A stretch of DNA of 64,000 bases. Origin: Druceiella hillmani (Eukaryota; Arthropoda; Insecta; Lepidoptera; Hepialidae). The notes below the pieces were generated by a model. It searched no databases. It worked only from the letters and a program-made list of their open reading frames with translations, and was not told the origin of the DNA. Shown piece by piece: positions 47,260-61,803 of this stretch. The stretch covers positions 1,928,501 to 1,992,500 of the forward strand of contig JAYKKI010000038.1 of the NCBI GenBank assembly GCA_039881145.1. Direction: 5' to 3'. The translations under genes and the position numbers were made by a program. Every line of letters begins with the position of its first letter. Position 1 is the stretch's first letter.

Positions 47260-49134
47260 TTTTTTGATAATTAGTTAAATTTATATAAAAGTTTATTGTG
47301 TTTGCTACTTTGATTGCCTAATGCAAATTGTTTCCAATTAGATGGAGGTTTAGATTAAATAAAGATGATTTTGATAACAATGAAATTAAATTAATCCACC
47401 TTTATCCTAAAAATGCACACTCTTTCACCACCTTACCCCAAGTAGAAATAACGTAACGTACCATTAAAATATTTGATAAGTACTAAATTATTTCTCTGCC
47501 TTATATTTAATGGATTTGTGGCCAAGTAACATTTGACTTTCATTTGTAGATACTTAATAGCGCTTGCTTGACTTGTCGTTAAACTTGTTGATGCTTCACA
47601 TGTTACTTATTAGTTTCCTCTAAGGTATGTCGAATATTATGATAAGCAATTGCTGTATAATGTCGAATATTATCGTAAGGTTAAATGATTATGTACACAA
47701 CTAAGCCCTCCTCTCTCACACGAGTTCTGAAATCTGATACAACAAATAGTTGTGACTATCTTGATTAGAAATCGAGCATATTTTTTTAGATACGCTGTGA
47801 ATTTGAGACAAAATTGTGGTAGATATAAGTAAATGTTTCTAAGGGAAATAAAATAAATTTATCATCCTCATCATTCTTGCTCTAACTAGTAAGCGAATAT
47901 AACATATTTTTATTTTTCTCAGCAAGATAAAATTTACTAAATTATTTATAATAAAAAAAGGAGTTCAACATTTTAACTTCTTTTATTTATTTCACTTTGC
48001 TTCTTTTTTAATGGACAGCAAAAATGTTGCGAATAATGAGAAATAATTTACTTTAAAAACTTTCGTCAAATTAGTTCATCGAACCGACCCCCCACAGTGC
48101 GAAAATTTTCGCCAACTACTTAATTCGGTATGACTAAAAAAAGATAAACGGGATACAATAGATACTAAAATATTGTGTTTTCTTTTAATAATATAATATC
48201 AGCAATATTTATGGATCTTCAACTAGCTAAAATCGATTTCCATTTATTTCCACTTACTAACTTAGTCAAAACCGTTTTAGGTTGTCATAAACTTTTACAA
48301 ATTCTTTGAAAACGTCTTAAATTTGATGCACATGTAATGTTTGTTGTTGCTGAGAGGTTTTAAATAATGCTAATGATACATTTTATAAACCCGTTATAAT
48401 AAATTTATTGTCAGAATTTCGTACCCCAAAAGAAAAAAAAATGATTAAATCACTCACTTATCCATCATCCTGTGTGTGAGTCTGGAGAAGTGAGACTCCG
48501 TAAAAGTAAAACGATTCTGTGACAATTTTACTGAGGACGTTATAACTAAAAATCAATTGTACTGAGGTTATTTTACTGGGAATATTAAATTCTGTCCAAG
48601 GTTTACGTAAAAGGTTTATTGCAGCTTTCCACGTCCTTTTAAATATTTAACATTACCTTTTGATTTAGTTTGTATCGTAATGCCATCAGAAATACTTTGA
48701 TTCAGTTGAGACAAAATTAAAATTAAAATATTGCCCTGACAAATAATTCTGTAAATGTATATTTTGTCATTATAGTTTAATACCAATACTAACTATAATA
48801 GTATTAATACCAGATTTTAAATATTATTTTTATTCTTAATCCGCATGTTGTCTTTCGTACATTGGTAAAGATAGAATACTAATTATAAAATTCTAACTAG
48901 CATTGCTATATATAATTTTGCTGCGTTACTTTTCATTCAAGCTAATCTCTGGAATTGCATATTCGATTTCAGAAGACATTTTTGTGCTAGAAAACGTATT
49001 TGTGTGCGTTTACGCTCTAATTTTTAGGAGCATAGCAGTGATAAAAAGTTAAAGAAGTTTAGGAACACAGCATAACCGGTGGAGATCAAGACACCGGTTT
49101 ATTTATTAACTAATTCTCCTGATTATTCCTATTA

Positions 49135-49135
<1 letters not shown>

Positions 49136-49189
<54 letters not shown>

Positions 49190-49192
49190 TAT
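49136..49192. repeat. (TA)n microsatellite
   Basis: About 45 bases of alternating TA followed by ACACATATATAT. Confidence 0.95.
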
Positions 49193-51924
49193 CCAACCAC
49201 AAAGTCGATGTCGTTTGGCGAATGAGGTGGAGCCATTTACTGACATCGTGTGTTTAATTGGGTAGAGGAGAGAAACATAATTTACATAATTTTAAGTGGT
49301 GAATGCGCGGGTGATAGCTTGTCGTTAATAAATCTAAAACATATTATCAAAAATTTACATCTGGTTTAAAATCCTAAGAATGAACCAATATTGTGATCAC
49401 ATCATTTCACTAATTTTCTAACATTGCGCATTCAATCAAATTAACTTACAGACAGACGGATGAAAAGTCTAAAAAGGTTTTTCTAGTTTCTGTTATCATT
49501 ATATGCGCTACATAAATCACGTTTTGAAACTATTTTCAATCTACAGAATTCACTGTGTCACAATTTTATTAATAGTATAGATTTACCATGGCTTTTTATA
49601 TAAAATAGTTTAAATAAACACTTCTTAGTTAACAGTTTGTCGTAACAGTTTGTTTGTAACAATAAAATATACTTTTCATGTTTTATTGAAAAACAAAATT
49701 ATGCTTTTGTTATAATTAAATTTTCTTTCGTGAAATATTTGTTGAACAAAACACTAATATAATATTACCGTCCATTACCCCACATTACAAAACTTACAAG
49801 TCGTGAAAAAAATACATGAACTGAAGTAATATATGTCCATTTAAGTTTGTATAGTATATGCAGTTTTTGTATGCAGGTGCAAATCCGAATAATGCCCAAA
49901 TAATTTTAAAAATAAAGTGCATCATTACAATTAATTTATATCGTTTCATGTTTCTAATTCGTATTAAATAATTGCTGAATTTGACGGAGTTTTTTTTCTA
50001 GTGTAATAAAATTTACGTTTGCACAGAAGAAATTTAAATCATATGTTTACAGTTCTACGTATATATTTACATACTTTTCATAATACAGGGAATTTTCATG
50101 AGTGTTCATGAAATAATAGCTTGGATGTAAAGAAGGAATGTTTAATAATTCATAATAAACTAACGTAAAAGAATTTTTAACTACCGCGAATCATTGGGAT
50201 TTCTGCCTAAAATTATTTAATTGTATTTCAGGATATTAACATTTTTGAAATATTGAATATAGGAAAAATTACATAAAAACAAAAACATAAATTAATGTTT
50301 GCTTGTAAGAATTCAAAATTGGTAAATTTTACGAGATTTATAACATTAAATGCTGTAGGGAAAGCTTTTGAAGACAGAAAGATAATAAGTGATAACTGAA
50401 ATCCGGAACTGCTCTCATCTGCTTTCACGCTTGTGACTTTATTGTGTTTCAAGGCATCTGGAGAAAATTTCGATTTTGGTATTCCATGGTAGCTTATCAG
50501 AACCAAATATGTCATCATTGAAAAAAGTAAACAGGAATCCACATTCAATGAAAGTACTAAAAAATAAAAGTTTAGCGCAACTTGAAAAAAAAAAGAATTT
50601 ACACATGCCAAGTTATTGTCATATTTCATAGGATAAAGTAAAGTAAGTATACGGAGGTTTGAACTTAGAAATTTTCTTATAAGTAACAGGTATTTAATTA
50701 GGGCGACAACCTATTTTTAAAAGTATGGAATTTTACAGGATATCTATCTTATTGTTGTAAGATCGGTAAGGATTCTATTTCCGTATCCTGTACGACAGTT
50801 TCGCGTGACCTAAGTTAACATAGTTCATTATATAATAAAGCATAACTGGGAAATGAAAGCAGAAATTTATTGTCGCAGGTGAAACTACAGTCGTATTCTT
50901 TCAGCCCCCATTGACATGACGAGTATTTTGGAACATACATAAAGTGGGACGCCGTAGTTATCTATATATCCTGAAAATGTTAATATTAGTTAACTGAAAT
51001 AATACTGAAAGTTCAAATGAAAAATAATGATAGCAAAGAACTGTACAAGCTCTGTTCTTTTATGATTTTTGTGTTAATAATTTTGAAATAAAGGGTGGGG
51101 GTGACCAGTGTTCGCATAATTTTTAGTGTATCTTTTATATACGCAAAGCAAAATTATGAGAAAAACATTTTTGTGTTCGTTATAAAGAGTTCTTGCAAAT
51201 GATACCACCTACATGGTAAATAGAAAAAAAAATGTAGGCTCTTTTCATAATCTCCTTTATTTATGTTACATGATCGTTTTGAAAAATTTAATTTGAAAAA
51301 CACATTGATTTATAAGATGTATTTTTGTGTCAAATTTGAAATTTCCAAGTCGAATACATAGTAAGGAATCTGTTACGAATATAAAATGTGTAAACATTTT
51401 ACCTACCATATTTTTCCTGGGCATTAAAAATGATGTTTATTTAAAAAATATGATATCTAGAATCACCTCTATATTTTTTTACAACATGATTTCTAAAATC
51501 GTATATTTTTTCATAATCTTAGATGGAATAGTTTCAGAAACGTGTGGGGCGTGTTCTTTGTATGTTTTTCAGTATATATCTAATGTGCGTTCCCGTGAAA
51601 GACTCAGCCACGTTTTTAAATGTTTTTAAAATTTTTACTTTTAATTTTTATTTTGTCCGTGGAACTCCTAGGGTCCATGGACCCTTTGTTGGGAAAGGCT
51701 GGTTTATAGCAAGTAAATCAAAAATATCAACAGATATATATGTGTATTTCTTTAGTATCGTTTAAATACGCTTCCTGAACTATAAAGATTTGAAAATGTC
51801 GAGAACCAGAATCTATATTATATATAGCTACTTCAGATGAGTAAAAAACTTATAACGGATGATTTATATCAAAAATAAAAGGTTCCCCTGTGTAACACAA
51901 ATTCAGTAATTCATTCAAAGACTA

Positions 51925-52180
51925 TATTTATATCTGTACCATATAAATATAATTCATTGAAATACATAAATACACTTCGTAGGTAAATATAGTAAACTCT
52001 AAATGTTAGAACGGAATGAATAGTGCGGTTAATAGATTTCCGTCGTATTAGCGGCGATAATTAATATTTCTCTTTGATTTACGTTCGCAGCTGATGAAAG
52101 GAGGCGAAGCGGTTACATGCTGCGTTATATAGAACCGAATAATTAGCCTTAAATGGTCGAGAATTTGATTCGAAACACCA
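51925..52180 (-). repeat. Interspersed repeat, copy 2
   Basis: Reverse complement shares ordered blocks with 16543-16745: TCTCGACCATT, ATCAGCTGCGAACGTAAATC, AAAGAGAAATAT, AACCGCACTATTCATTC, AATTATATTTATAT. It keeps an extra AATTATCGCCGCTAATACG segment. Ends of the repeat are not sharply defined. Confidence 0.7.
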
Positions 52181-53258
52181 ATCAAAACATAGATTTCAGC
52201 TCATAGATTTCAATATTCGACTGAAATTTATCTTCACATAGAACTTTGATTTCGACATTTGATTACGATTTTGTAACAAATCAATATGGACGCAAATTTT
52301 GCTATAAAATTCTAAATAAAGATAACAGTTTGAATACTGGATTACATTATCATAAATTAACCAACGCGGATAAACTTACGTTGTTATCAATATTATCTGA
52401 TTTTTTTAAAGGAAATGAATCAAAATTCGTTAGTTCTGATTTATAAATGCATTATACGTCAATTTGAAGCTTTCAAAATATTGCGAGGAAAGCTTAAAAA
52501 CGAAAAATGAATAATGAAACCTTAATTTCATTTGCTAAGATCTTTCCAATAATTTTCCACTCGATGAGGAGCGCGAAGTTTGAAATAACTTTTATATGTG
52601 TAAAGAGATATTATATCTTATAGCAAGTAAATGTTCTCTAAAGTCCGTAAGTTTGTTAAGATCGCATTACTTTGAGCTAACAGCACGCAAAACTATGCTC
52701 ATGCATGTTATCGAATATCGTCACAGTTGGACACCGCAGCTTGGTTTCAGCGTATTCCGTCTATGAACGAAATATCAACCATAAGTTGATGTGTTTCAAG
52801 TTCACATCGAAAAATCGATTTTTTGTTATTACGTGATGAGAAGACTCTTTTCAGTGCAAAAAACAAACGTGAATTTAGCAAATTTGTTTTGAGGATATTA
52901 ATAATAGCAAGGTCATCAGCATAGACTGAAGCCAGAATAGTGAATACTTATGAAACAAATAATTTTCATTCATATTTGTGTTTTTTAGGGTTCTATTCCC
53001 CAAGAGTATAAACTTTGACGCAATATTTGGGCTCCTGTTGTTGCCTCTGTATTGTCTATTTATTTGTCCGCCTATCTGCCTATCTGTCAAGAGTTCATAA
53101 CTTGGAAGCGAAATATCACAAAAACTTGTAATTCATATGCAATTTGAAGTTGCTTATTCTTAAACTATAAATAGTATTTCAGTGGCATTGATATTTTTTA
53201 AATTATATTTCGAGGAATCTTTGGTATGTGTACTGAAAAAATAAAATACTTTGTATAA

Positions 53259-53443
53259 GTTGAATGTATTTGCCGTTAATTTTGTTGAAATTCATTATTC
53301 ACACTTAAATAAATTATTTCTACTTTCTTTAAGTTCTTTACCACGACCTAGATTTCGTTGTAATATAACGAAACCTAGGTCGTAGTAAAGTACTTAAAGA
53401 AAGTAGAAATAATAGTACATCACTTAGTTTAATTTAATTGTGA
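53259..53443. mobile_element. Foldback element, copy 2 (shorter)
   Basis: It shares with copy 1 (2890-3156) the start TGAATGTATTTGCCGTTAAT, the stretch TTCATTATTCACA, the arm core TTTCTACTTTCTTTAAGTTC and the end TTTAATTGTGAA. Arms 53314-53359 and 53367-53412 pair around a 7-base centre. The flanks ACTTTGTATAA (53248-53258) and ACTTTGCATAA (53444-53454) form an 11-bp duplication with one mismatch. The central part with CTGAAGA is deleted, so only the GAAAC...GGTC half of the hammerhead core remains in each arm. Confidence 0.85.
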
Positions 53444-54125
53444 ACTTTGCATAAAAAGAACCTGTATTCGAATAATAAATAACAAGTAATCAAACCTAAG
53501 TATTTTTAAAAATTTCATGATATTTTTAGGCCTGTGAAAGATATATTATGATGGCTAAAATATAGTTAGTTTATAAAAAATTATGAGAACAAAAAATGTC
53601 AATAAATGTGGAGAAAAGAATAAATTAATTTTATTTCATTACAGCAAAAAAGGGAAAAACTAGTGGAAAAGAAAAAAATAATTATCTTATAAAAATGCTT
53701 GTAATTTATTAATCGATCTTATTTTGTTTGATTATGTCGTACCTTAATATCAAAATGCACTACACGAGGGATCCTCTACTTTTTTTACGATAAGTGCATA
53801 ACTCCAATTTCTATCTCACAATGCCAGCCGCATTCTTTATGCCTCGATGGCAAATATGCTCGACCACAGCTTTAAATACTCACTGATTGATTTTCATGTT
53901 ACCACCTAAAGCAAAAAGTGATACAAAATTAATTGCACAATTCAATAAATGTAATGTAAGGCAGTCAATTTACTAAGATTTCTGCCGCCGACTTTATTCG
54001 CGTTGACTACAGCAATGTAACCCATATGCCAAAACTATACTTACTTTACTACGTATTTAATGCTCCGCGGATAAACATTTTAAGAATCATTTTTAAATTT
54101 TCCTTTTTTATATTATCTCACTTCC

Positions 54126-54129
<4 letters not shown>

Positions 54130-54157
<28 letters not shown>

Positions 54158-54158
54158 T
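54130..54158. repeat. (CT)n microsatellite
   Basis: About 14 perfect CT units, the only pyrimidine-only dinucleotide tract in the window. Confidence 0.95.
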
Positions 54159-57140
54159 CCTGTTGCTATCAGTTGTATGTGTCTTATTTGTAATTTCAGC
54201 TTTACAATCTTCCTGCAATTCTACCCTTTCTCTAATTAACACACTTTCTGCTTGTTAGAATGCAACTTAATTAGAGATTAATAAATTAAAGTACCCTTGT
54301 ACGTAAGTTTCTTATACTTTTTTTATATAAAGTTAAATTAGTTAGGAAATACATAATTTACCGGGTTAAAATTACTTACCGATTATGATATCAGAGAAAC
54401 GTATGAAGTGTTTCTGTATCAGAGAGAGGCCATGTACTCATACATGTATAGCGATTTTAGTTGCTTTTCACCAAATTTATTGGAATTTATACTAGTTTTT
54501 AATAAGTTGTAATCGGGTTTATTGAATAGGACGAGAAAATACTTTCGCTCATAAGAACTATCAAATTAACTCTTTTTAAATTGTATCTTTATGTTTGGCT
54601 CAGGTTCTAATTTTAACAGTGCCTCGAAAATTAATAAAAATCTGTAGAAAATAAATAATAGAAAATCTGCTTCCTGAATTTAAGTACGAATAGATTTACA
54701 TGATAAATATTAGAGGAAAAATCCAGATGGTTTTTGTTTTGTCGTTTCAAAATATTACTTATGTAATACAATTAACATAAAATTAATTTAAACATTTTTG
54801 GTAACGAATGATATACTATTCAAAGTCAATGAATGTGGTCATCCCTACTCCTTTAGGGCTGGGCAAATATCAATAAGTTTTTCACTTTAATTAAAACTGC
54901 CTATCTTTGTTGAAAGATTTGTATTTGCAGCCAACAATATATTGAACGTGGTTGATATTTTGGCAATTAGAAGGGTTGTTGCAATTATACAAAATTAAAT
55001 ACGTTGTAATAAGTTGGAAGCTTTAGGAACTTGAAATGAAAGTAAAATGAAGCTTCAAGTAGTCCTTAATTAAAGGTAGTAAATTTAGTTTTGTGTGCGG
55101 TTCTTTACTAGTTCTTTTATTTCTATGGAATTATTTTTGTAGTATAATTTAGTGAATTTATCTTTTGGAACTCATTATAAAGAAGCCGCCTTTCATGCCT
55201 TTAACTAAACCAAAGATTAAATTTTACGATATCCATTCGTAAATGTTCTGTCCTTGAGAGCAGCAGCAAGAAATTTAAGTTTGATACTACTCGTACATCA
55301 GAAACGACTATTTTATATAAGGCTTAAATTATTATGTAGTATTTAGTGAAACAGTGCAGTACTAGTTTATTTTCAAGATTTTATAATAAATAAACCGGTT
55401 TTGAATTTGTTAATGGACTGTACTTTTTTATCTAAATGTTTACCATTTAAAGCTTGTAACGAGTCGAAAATCAACAAGAATAAATTGATAGAAATGCATC
55501 TTTATACATATTTTTTTAAAAATCGTGATTATGTTTAAATTATTTCTTCGACTTTTATTTGTTTGACCTTAGTCTAAATATTCGAAAAATTTATTTTCTG
55601 TTACCCATCAATCAAAGATTTTAAGCACATGTTAATAAACTTATTAAAGTTTATAGTTTAAAGAAATCTACAATGTTAACTATCGCATCTAGATGCTGCT
55701 TAATTTAATGCTTTTTATAATACAATAAGTATTTCAAATTTATTATTAAGTTAAAATATTACACATGTACTCCTGAAATAAAATGTTCACAAAACTGTTT
55801 GAAAGATCTTTCGTAAATACAGTTATATTCAAAAGAATGAGAAAAATAACGTAAAAACACTAAATATCTCCTAACATCCTGAAAAAACTCAGCAATACAG
55901 CTTGACCGTAAAGTCGAAGTTGTAAACTGTTCACTGAGATGCTGACAGACTGGAGTTGCGGGATTAGTTCAATCACTAAAATTAGGGAAATGTTTTAATT
56001 CCCTTTACAGGTTTAATTATATAAAACTGACCTGAAGACTTGACTTGTAATATTTATTCCAAATTGTATTTTTTTACTACTACATTCAAGAAATAAACAA
56101 ACAAATCAATCATACAAAAACCTTCATCAATTTAACTAACTATACCAGTATAAAGTCGGGACGGGTAACTAGTTCGCTTATAAAAATTAGACTACTAAGC
56201 TATATTTATTGTGTTCATAAAATGCGATGATTATGCCTTAAAAATTTACGAAAAGGCTCCCATAAAAGAAGAATCGATAGTACTACAATAAGTATGTATG
56301 TAAATGCGTACACCGTACAGAATAAATAATAGCCCATAGTCGAGTTTACTTTTGAACCCTGATAGAAATTTCAAATAATAAGAAAATTATATAATATAAT
56401 CTTTTATTATAAACTATTTTATATCGATCCTGTATATAATAAATATTGAAGTAAACCAATTTTATGGAAAACTTCCCTTCCAGCATCTTCTGCACTAGCA
56501 AATGGTTTTCTGCAAGGGGTAAAGTAGCTAATGTGGTAACTGCAATAGATATAGCAGAAGTTAAATCATAGGCGTGATCCGAACGAAAAAACGTCTAAAT
56601 TCTCTTGATTTTAGTGCTGACTTGCTAGATATTCTGATAATTTTATAAAAGTGTTATTAAAATTATCAATACTTAAACTATACATAGCTAGCAATAAAAA
56701 ATTATATTTTAATCAAATGGTTGAAATTTTTAAATTAAGTTTTTATAATACTAGCAAGCATAACCCAGTATATAGTATTATCTAGAAGCATTAGCTAATA
56801 AGACAATTTTATTTCATGTAGCCTTTGATATGCTACCGATACATATCTTGTCGTTACATAAATATAAAATTTACAGTTTTATCAAAAAATCTTACAATCT
56901 CTTTTGACGGTATCGAAGTATTAAAACTATTACAAAATTAATGATTACGTAAAACCTTATTTCCTGTAAAACGTTTTCGAACCTAAACACCTTGATTATA
57001 CAGACAAATCATTTTTGTAACCCCTAATTCATTAATTGAACCTTGGCCAAGATTGCTACTATTGTGGTATATTTAATATTTGATCAAATTATACACTCTT
57101 CCATCCTCATTCTTCCACCCTCATGTAAGTTTCTAAATTA

Positions 57141-57318
<178 letters not shown>

Positions 57319-60300
57319 AGCCGCCGAATTTATAATATCATTGAATACTTTCTTCTTTATATGTATCTTTTAGCAAAATGTATAGGAAAGATACCTTCTA
57401 TTATTTTTAATATGTAAAATATCTTTTTGATATTTGATAGAGCTCCGTATCCGAAAGGAGAAAAATGAATCTTTACGGCGATATTTTGATATCTATTGGT
57501 ATTAATATTATGGTGGCTTTTCTTAACAACTGCTTTTGCCATGGCTCTTTCTGTGATTATTGATACCGATTTGAAATTTTGTATAATTGTAGAATTTTTA
57601 CGTTTTTAAATTTTATCAAATATCTGTACGAAATATGAAGTCAAATTTGTCCTTAACTCACCAATGTGGCAGAAAGTGATATCATTTAAGGGCCCCTGGT
57701 ACGTTTGGATTTTCAATATACGCTCACTAAAAATTAAAAGGTCATAAAAATTTGGAAACTAACTATTTGCACTACAATGTCAAGTTAAATATAGACTAGG
57801 TATGTTAAATGAAAGAAAGCTGCATTTGCATATATTCATGTACAAATAAAAAATGAAGTGTTTTAACAAAAGTGTTTTTCGAAATGAAATTTTTTTGAAA
57901 TATTATTGAAAATTAAAAATTCCAAATAAATTTATCTCATGTTAACTCGTGTCTGATAATCAAACTCATCAACAATCAGTGTAAAAATAGAAGTTTTTCA
58001 AGCAAAATAAATTTCAAACTTACTTGAGGTTTACGGAATGTTTCACGATCACGATAGAAATCCAGCCATAGAAATGTTCAGCAACATTTGATAGGTAGTT
58101 AAAATATAGTCAGAAATCGGAATATTCATGGTTATTGAGATATAGTCTCGATGACACTGTGATAATTATATGCCCCCAAAGGTTTCGAATTCTAACCAAA
58201 ATCGTGTGAAAAACAACATTCTCCAAAACAATCCAACAATATCTCCAAAAGTTTATAGATCCTAAAACTTGAAATAATTCCTACTGGTAAAAAGTCTTGT
58301 ATGTATATGTTTCAATAAAAGTAAAAAAAGTTTCAGACATTTATAATTTTTGATAAAAAAATTATACTATTCATTGTTTCCCCCCCTGACTCCTAATTCT
58401 TTAGGTTATGATCGTGTAGACTTATTGATAGGGGTATACTAGTTAATAGGAATAAAGTAATAATTTGTAAACATATGAATAATTTCTAAATTATTCCATG
58501 CAAAATTTCTTATTTAAACTCGGTCGTCAACATAATCTATGGTTGATCAGTTTAATGTTTCATCAAAGTGGAGTATTCCAATAAATGAAATAGAGACGGT
58601 GATATAGCAATAATATATTGATAGTATAAAAGTAGGAAGTTATTGCAAACAGCAAACGGAAATTTTCTCTCTCTACTTACGCCGTTACTTATTTTAAAAA
58701 TGTTTAAGTAAGCTGTAAAATGGTTTTCAAATAGCTTCAATAGTGAGTGTAATATTTCTTCTGAAACACATTGAATTTTGTAACTATGTACAATACAAAG
58801 TAAAGAAAAATACAAAGTGTTGCAATTGTGAATATTTAGGACTAAGTTTGTTTTGTTTTTATTTTAATGATAACCAAATATATTTAATTATGGAACTTAT
58901 TGATGGTAATAGTCGATGAGTAGATAGTATACTGAATGTTTTGTCTGATTATCGGACGTTATCATTGAGTTGAAGGTTCATGTGATGCATTAGTTAAAGC
59001 AATGGGATAATGCATCTTTTACACATAATAAAATTATACTGAATATAACTATGTTTTGAACCCTTTATAATCATCTGGAAATTTGTCTTTATCGAAATTA
59101 CTCCCCTGTAACATTAACTACTCCCCTAACTTCAGTTGAATATCACGTCGATGTTGTAATGCATCACTGCGTTATTTGAGCGGAGTGGCTTAAATGCATG
59201 GATAAAATATTCATCAAATGATTAGTTTGCGTTATGTAAGGTAATGAAATAACATAACTTGGAGTTTCATTCTATTAAAAAATTATATATACTTCAGCTA
59301 ATCTCACGCGGTTTAATTATATTACTGTTTTACGTGTTAACTTGGTCAGAAATCATTAAAATAATATTTTCTGAGAATTGAAAGCAACTTAAAAATTGCA
59401 GCAACGTAAACATGAAAATGTAATAAGTGAAATGAATTTTAACTGAATAACAAATTTAACTAAACTTTAAAAATTAACAAATTGGTACAAAATTGAACCG
59501 TACTCGTAATTGGCTTGGCTAATTATGTATACGTGCTTCATAATAGCGGTGTAAACGTAAGTTAAAATAATTACATTTCGCTACAGTATTTTGTTGTAAT
59601 AAGAACATGTATCAGGTTAAGGTCGCACGGCCGGATATTGCAGTCGTATATATTATAGTACCTTCCAAAACATCACCATTCCCTTCAAACCTTCGTCGCG
59701 GCCAACATCCGCTTTCCCGAAATATGGGGTTACGATTATTATCTCTAAGATTTTGCATATATAAAAGGCACATTTGATGGTAATGTAACCGCTGAGTGAA
59801 AATTATTTAAGATTTGACGAAGAACGTTTAATTAAAATTATTGGAATACACTTGACGTACAAAATAATGTGAAAGCTACGTTTTGTTTCCATCAAGTATT
59901 TTTAAAGGAACTTAAAAATAATAATAGGCGTAAGAGCTAAGTGGGCTGGTTTAAAAAGTTATAATTACCAATTGTCAGACTGTCACAGTAATTTAGGTTA
60001 AAATTGAAGTTTATTTTATTTTAGTTCAAAGTGCAAAGGCACAAACATTGATTAACCAAAATTGACTCTTGACCCAGAGAATGACCACATATGTATGATA
60101 AAATACTTAATCTTCGTAATGACTACGTGAACGAAGCCGCTAGTTAGATCATATTTTATTTTGTATTTTCTGTTTATATAAGTTATTCGTTTATATAAAT
60201 TTCCAGTATTCATTTATATAAAAATTTCGTATATTTTCAAACTGTTTCGTAAAATCGTTATTACGGAAATAAATCAAAATTGTCGATAATTTTTAAGAGT

Positions 60301-61742
60301 TATTCATATTTTAAAGAGGTTGTGAGTCGCCTCACCCCCAGCAAGTACTATGAAAAAATATGACCCATTGAGAAATGTCGCCTAAAATCCTTATTATTAC
60401 TAAATTTTTAAAAGATTTATATTACTTTTTATAGCAATTTGTTATTATTTTATAGCTAGACTATCGTTACACGACGTTCGCTAGTACAAGTGTTAATGAT
60501 GATATATAATTAAAATTTATAGTTAAATAAAACGTTTTAAATGTCGTGTACCTTGGGTCGAACAGAAAGTAGTACAGAAAAACTACTTAGAAAAAAGCTG
60601 TTTTAGTAATAGAAATGATACTATAAAAATCTACGTATCTTGTATCAAATGGGTAATAGGGACGAGAGTAAAGTTAAGTTTACTGTATAACCATAGCAAA
60701 TTTGAGTATCTGTTAGAATATATGGGTTAGAGAGAGCGCTTTCATGGTTTAGAGAGGAGGTGCAATTACTAGCAAACTTACATCTTTATTTACTATATGT
60801 GATAGTAAATTTGCGACTTTATTTACCGGCATCAGTTCTAGGCCGTTTTACGAACATCGAACTAATGCGGAACATGTAGAAATAAGTGGGATAATTTCCC
60901 ATCCTATTTCCCGTGGCTTCGTATGTATACGAAATACACAACTGTCAGGAAGTTATAATAAAAATTGTTACTTTTATGATCAAGCTTTATTTTTAATTAT
61001 GATAATTCCTATTAAAAAATTATATTTTATTAAAATATAAAATGGCAGACTACATATTCTTGATATCAGTGTATAAATTCATATTGACTAAATTTTTATT
61101 AAATAGATTTTACGGAACTTTACTAAGTACAAGAATGGATGAAGATTGAACGGAACTAAGTACAGATTGTATTTTATGCTAAGATTTGAGTAATGTAATA
61201 TTATACAACGTCATAAATACTTGTTGAATGATACAATGTATCACAACCAGCGGTGTATACAAGAATGTTACAGTACAGATTCAGTAAATGTTGCCAGAAC
61301 CATTAAAATATCTTAATAAAGACCATTTCCTTTTACGGAATAAAACCAATTAATTATAAACATGACCAATTATATGTGACATTTAGCGCGCAAAGTAAAT
61401 ATTTATCTAACCCGTCTGCTCCCTCCAACGCAAGTATAGTATCGCTCGATACACTGTAATATACTGCGGATACATCCCAGTGGAAATATTTATTCTCTTG
61501 ACGAAGCGAATCTCTTCACTTACAACGAAACTTGACTGTTTTGAAAATATAATAGGAAAATGAAAAGTATAATAAAAATATGTAATATAATAGTATATGA
61601 CAAGATATAGAACAAATTGGTATAATATAATACAATTTTATTGCCAATTACTGAATATAATATTGAGGAATTTAATAAAAAAAGAAACGAAAGGAATAAA
61701 AGAACAAGATAATTTATTTCTCTTCGATAAGAAACATCTATA

Positions 61743-61763
61743 ACACACACACACACACACGCA

Positions 61764-61795
<32 letters not shown>

Positions 61796-61797
61796 CA
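61743..61797. repeat. (CA)n microsatellite with CGCA units, left block
   Basis: ACAC runs flank six ACGC units. Its minus-strand translation gives the meaningless VCVCVRACV repeat. Confidence 0.95.
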
Positions 61798-61803
61798 AAA
61801 TTG

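Larger units (their letters stand above)
44783..47438 (+). mobile_element. pogo-like DNA transposon with terminal inverted repeats
   Basis: Left end GGGTAAGATGGTGAAAGAGT and right end (reverse complement) GGGTAAGGTGGTGAAAGAGT match over about 24 bases with two or three differences. The left flank is TA and the right flank CA. Copy B of the surrounding duplication (63203-63204) shows the empty site AATGATAAGT, confirming a TA target and both boundaries. Subterminal GAGTGCGC/GCGCAC motifs recur near 45080 and 47180-47260. The element carries a rearranged transposase and is not functional. Confidence 0.9.
44204..48486 (+). repeat. Inverted duplication, copy A (contains the pogo-like insertion)
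   Basis: Outside the pogo-like element this segment matches the reverse complement of 62185-64000 block after block. Shared strings include GTTTTAAATGCGTAGA, AAAATATTTAAATTGGAA, TCTTGATTAGAAAT, TACTAAAATATTGTGTTTT, GCTAATGATA and TTTATAAACCCGTTATA. Order and spacing agree with many substitutions and small indels. The homology stops close to 48486 (after TGTGTGTGAGTC). The left limit corresponds to the end of the window in copy B, so the true extent is unknown. No gene is seen within it. Confidence 0.85.
48487..53247. other. AT-rich stretch, no gene recognised
   Basis: Holds a (TA)n tract at 49136-49192 and an interspersed repeat copy at 51925-52180. The 133-codon open frame at 50228-50629 (minus) and the 100-codon frame at 51327-51629 (plus) show no known motif and may be chance. 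Confidence 0.55.

Noticed and set aside
48060..48100. TCGAACC-type string considered as a tRNA T-arm
   Set aside because: No acceptor or anticodon stem could be placed around it. No other tRNA B-box context was found on either strand.
50228..50629. 133-codon open frame on the minus strand
   Set aside because: It is long for this window and has a few ordinary-looking stretches, but I recognise no domain, no splice context and no relation to a transposon. AT-rich sequence yields such frames by chance.
59756..59770. TATATAAAAGGC as a core promoter TATA box
   Set aside because: The string fits, but there is no recognisable initiator, exon or open frame downstream, and such strings are frequent in AT-rich DNA.
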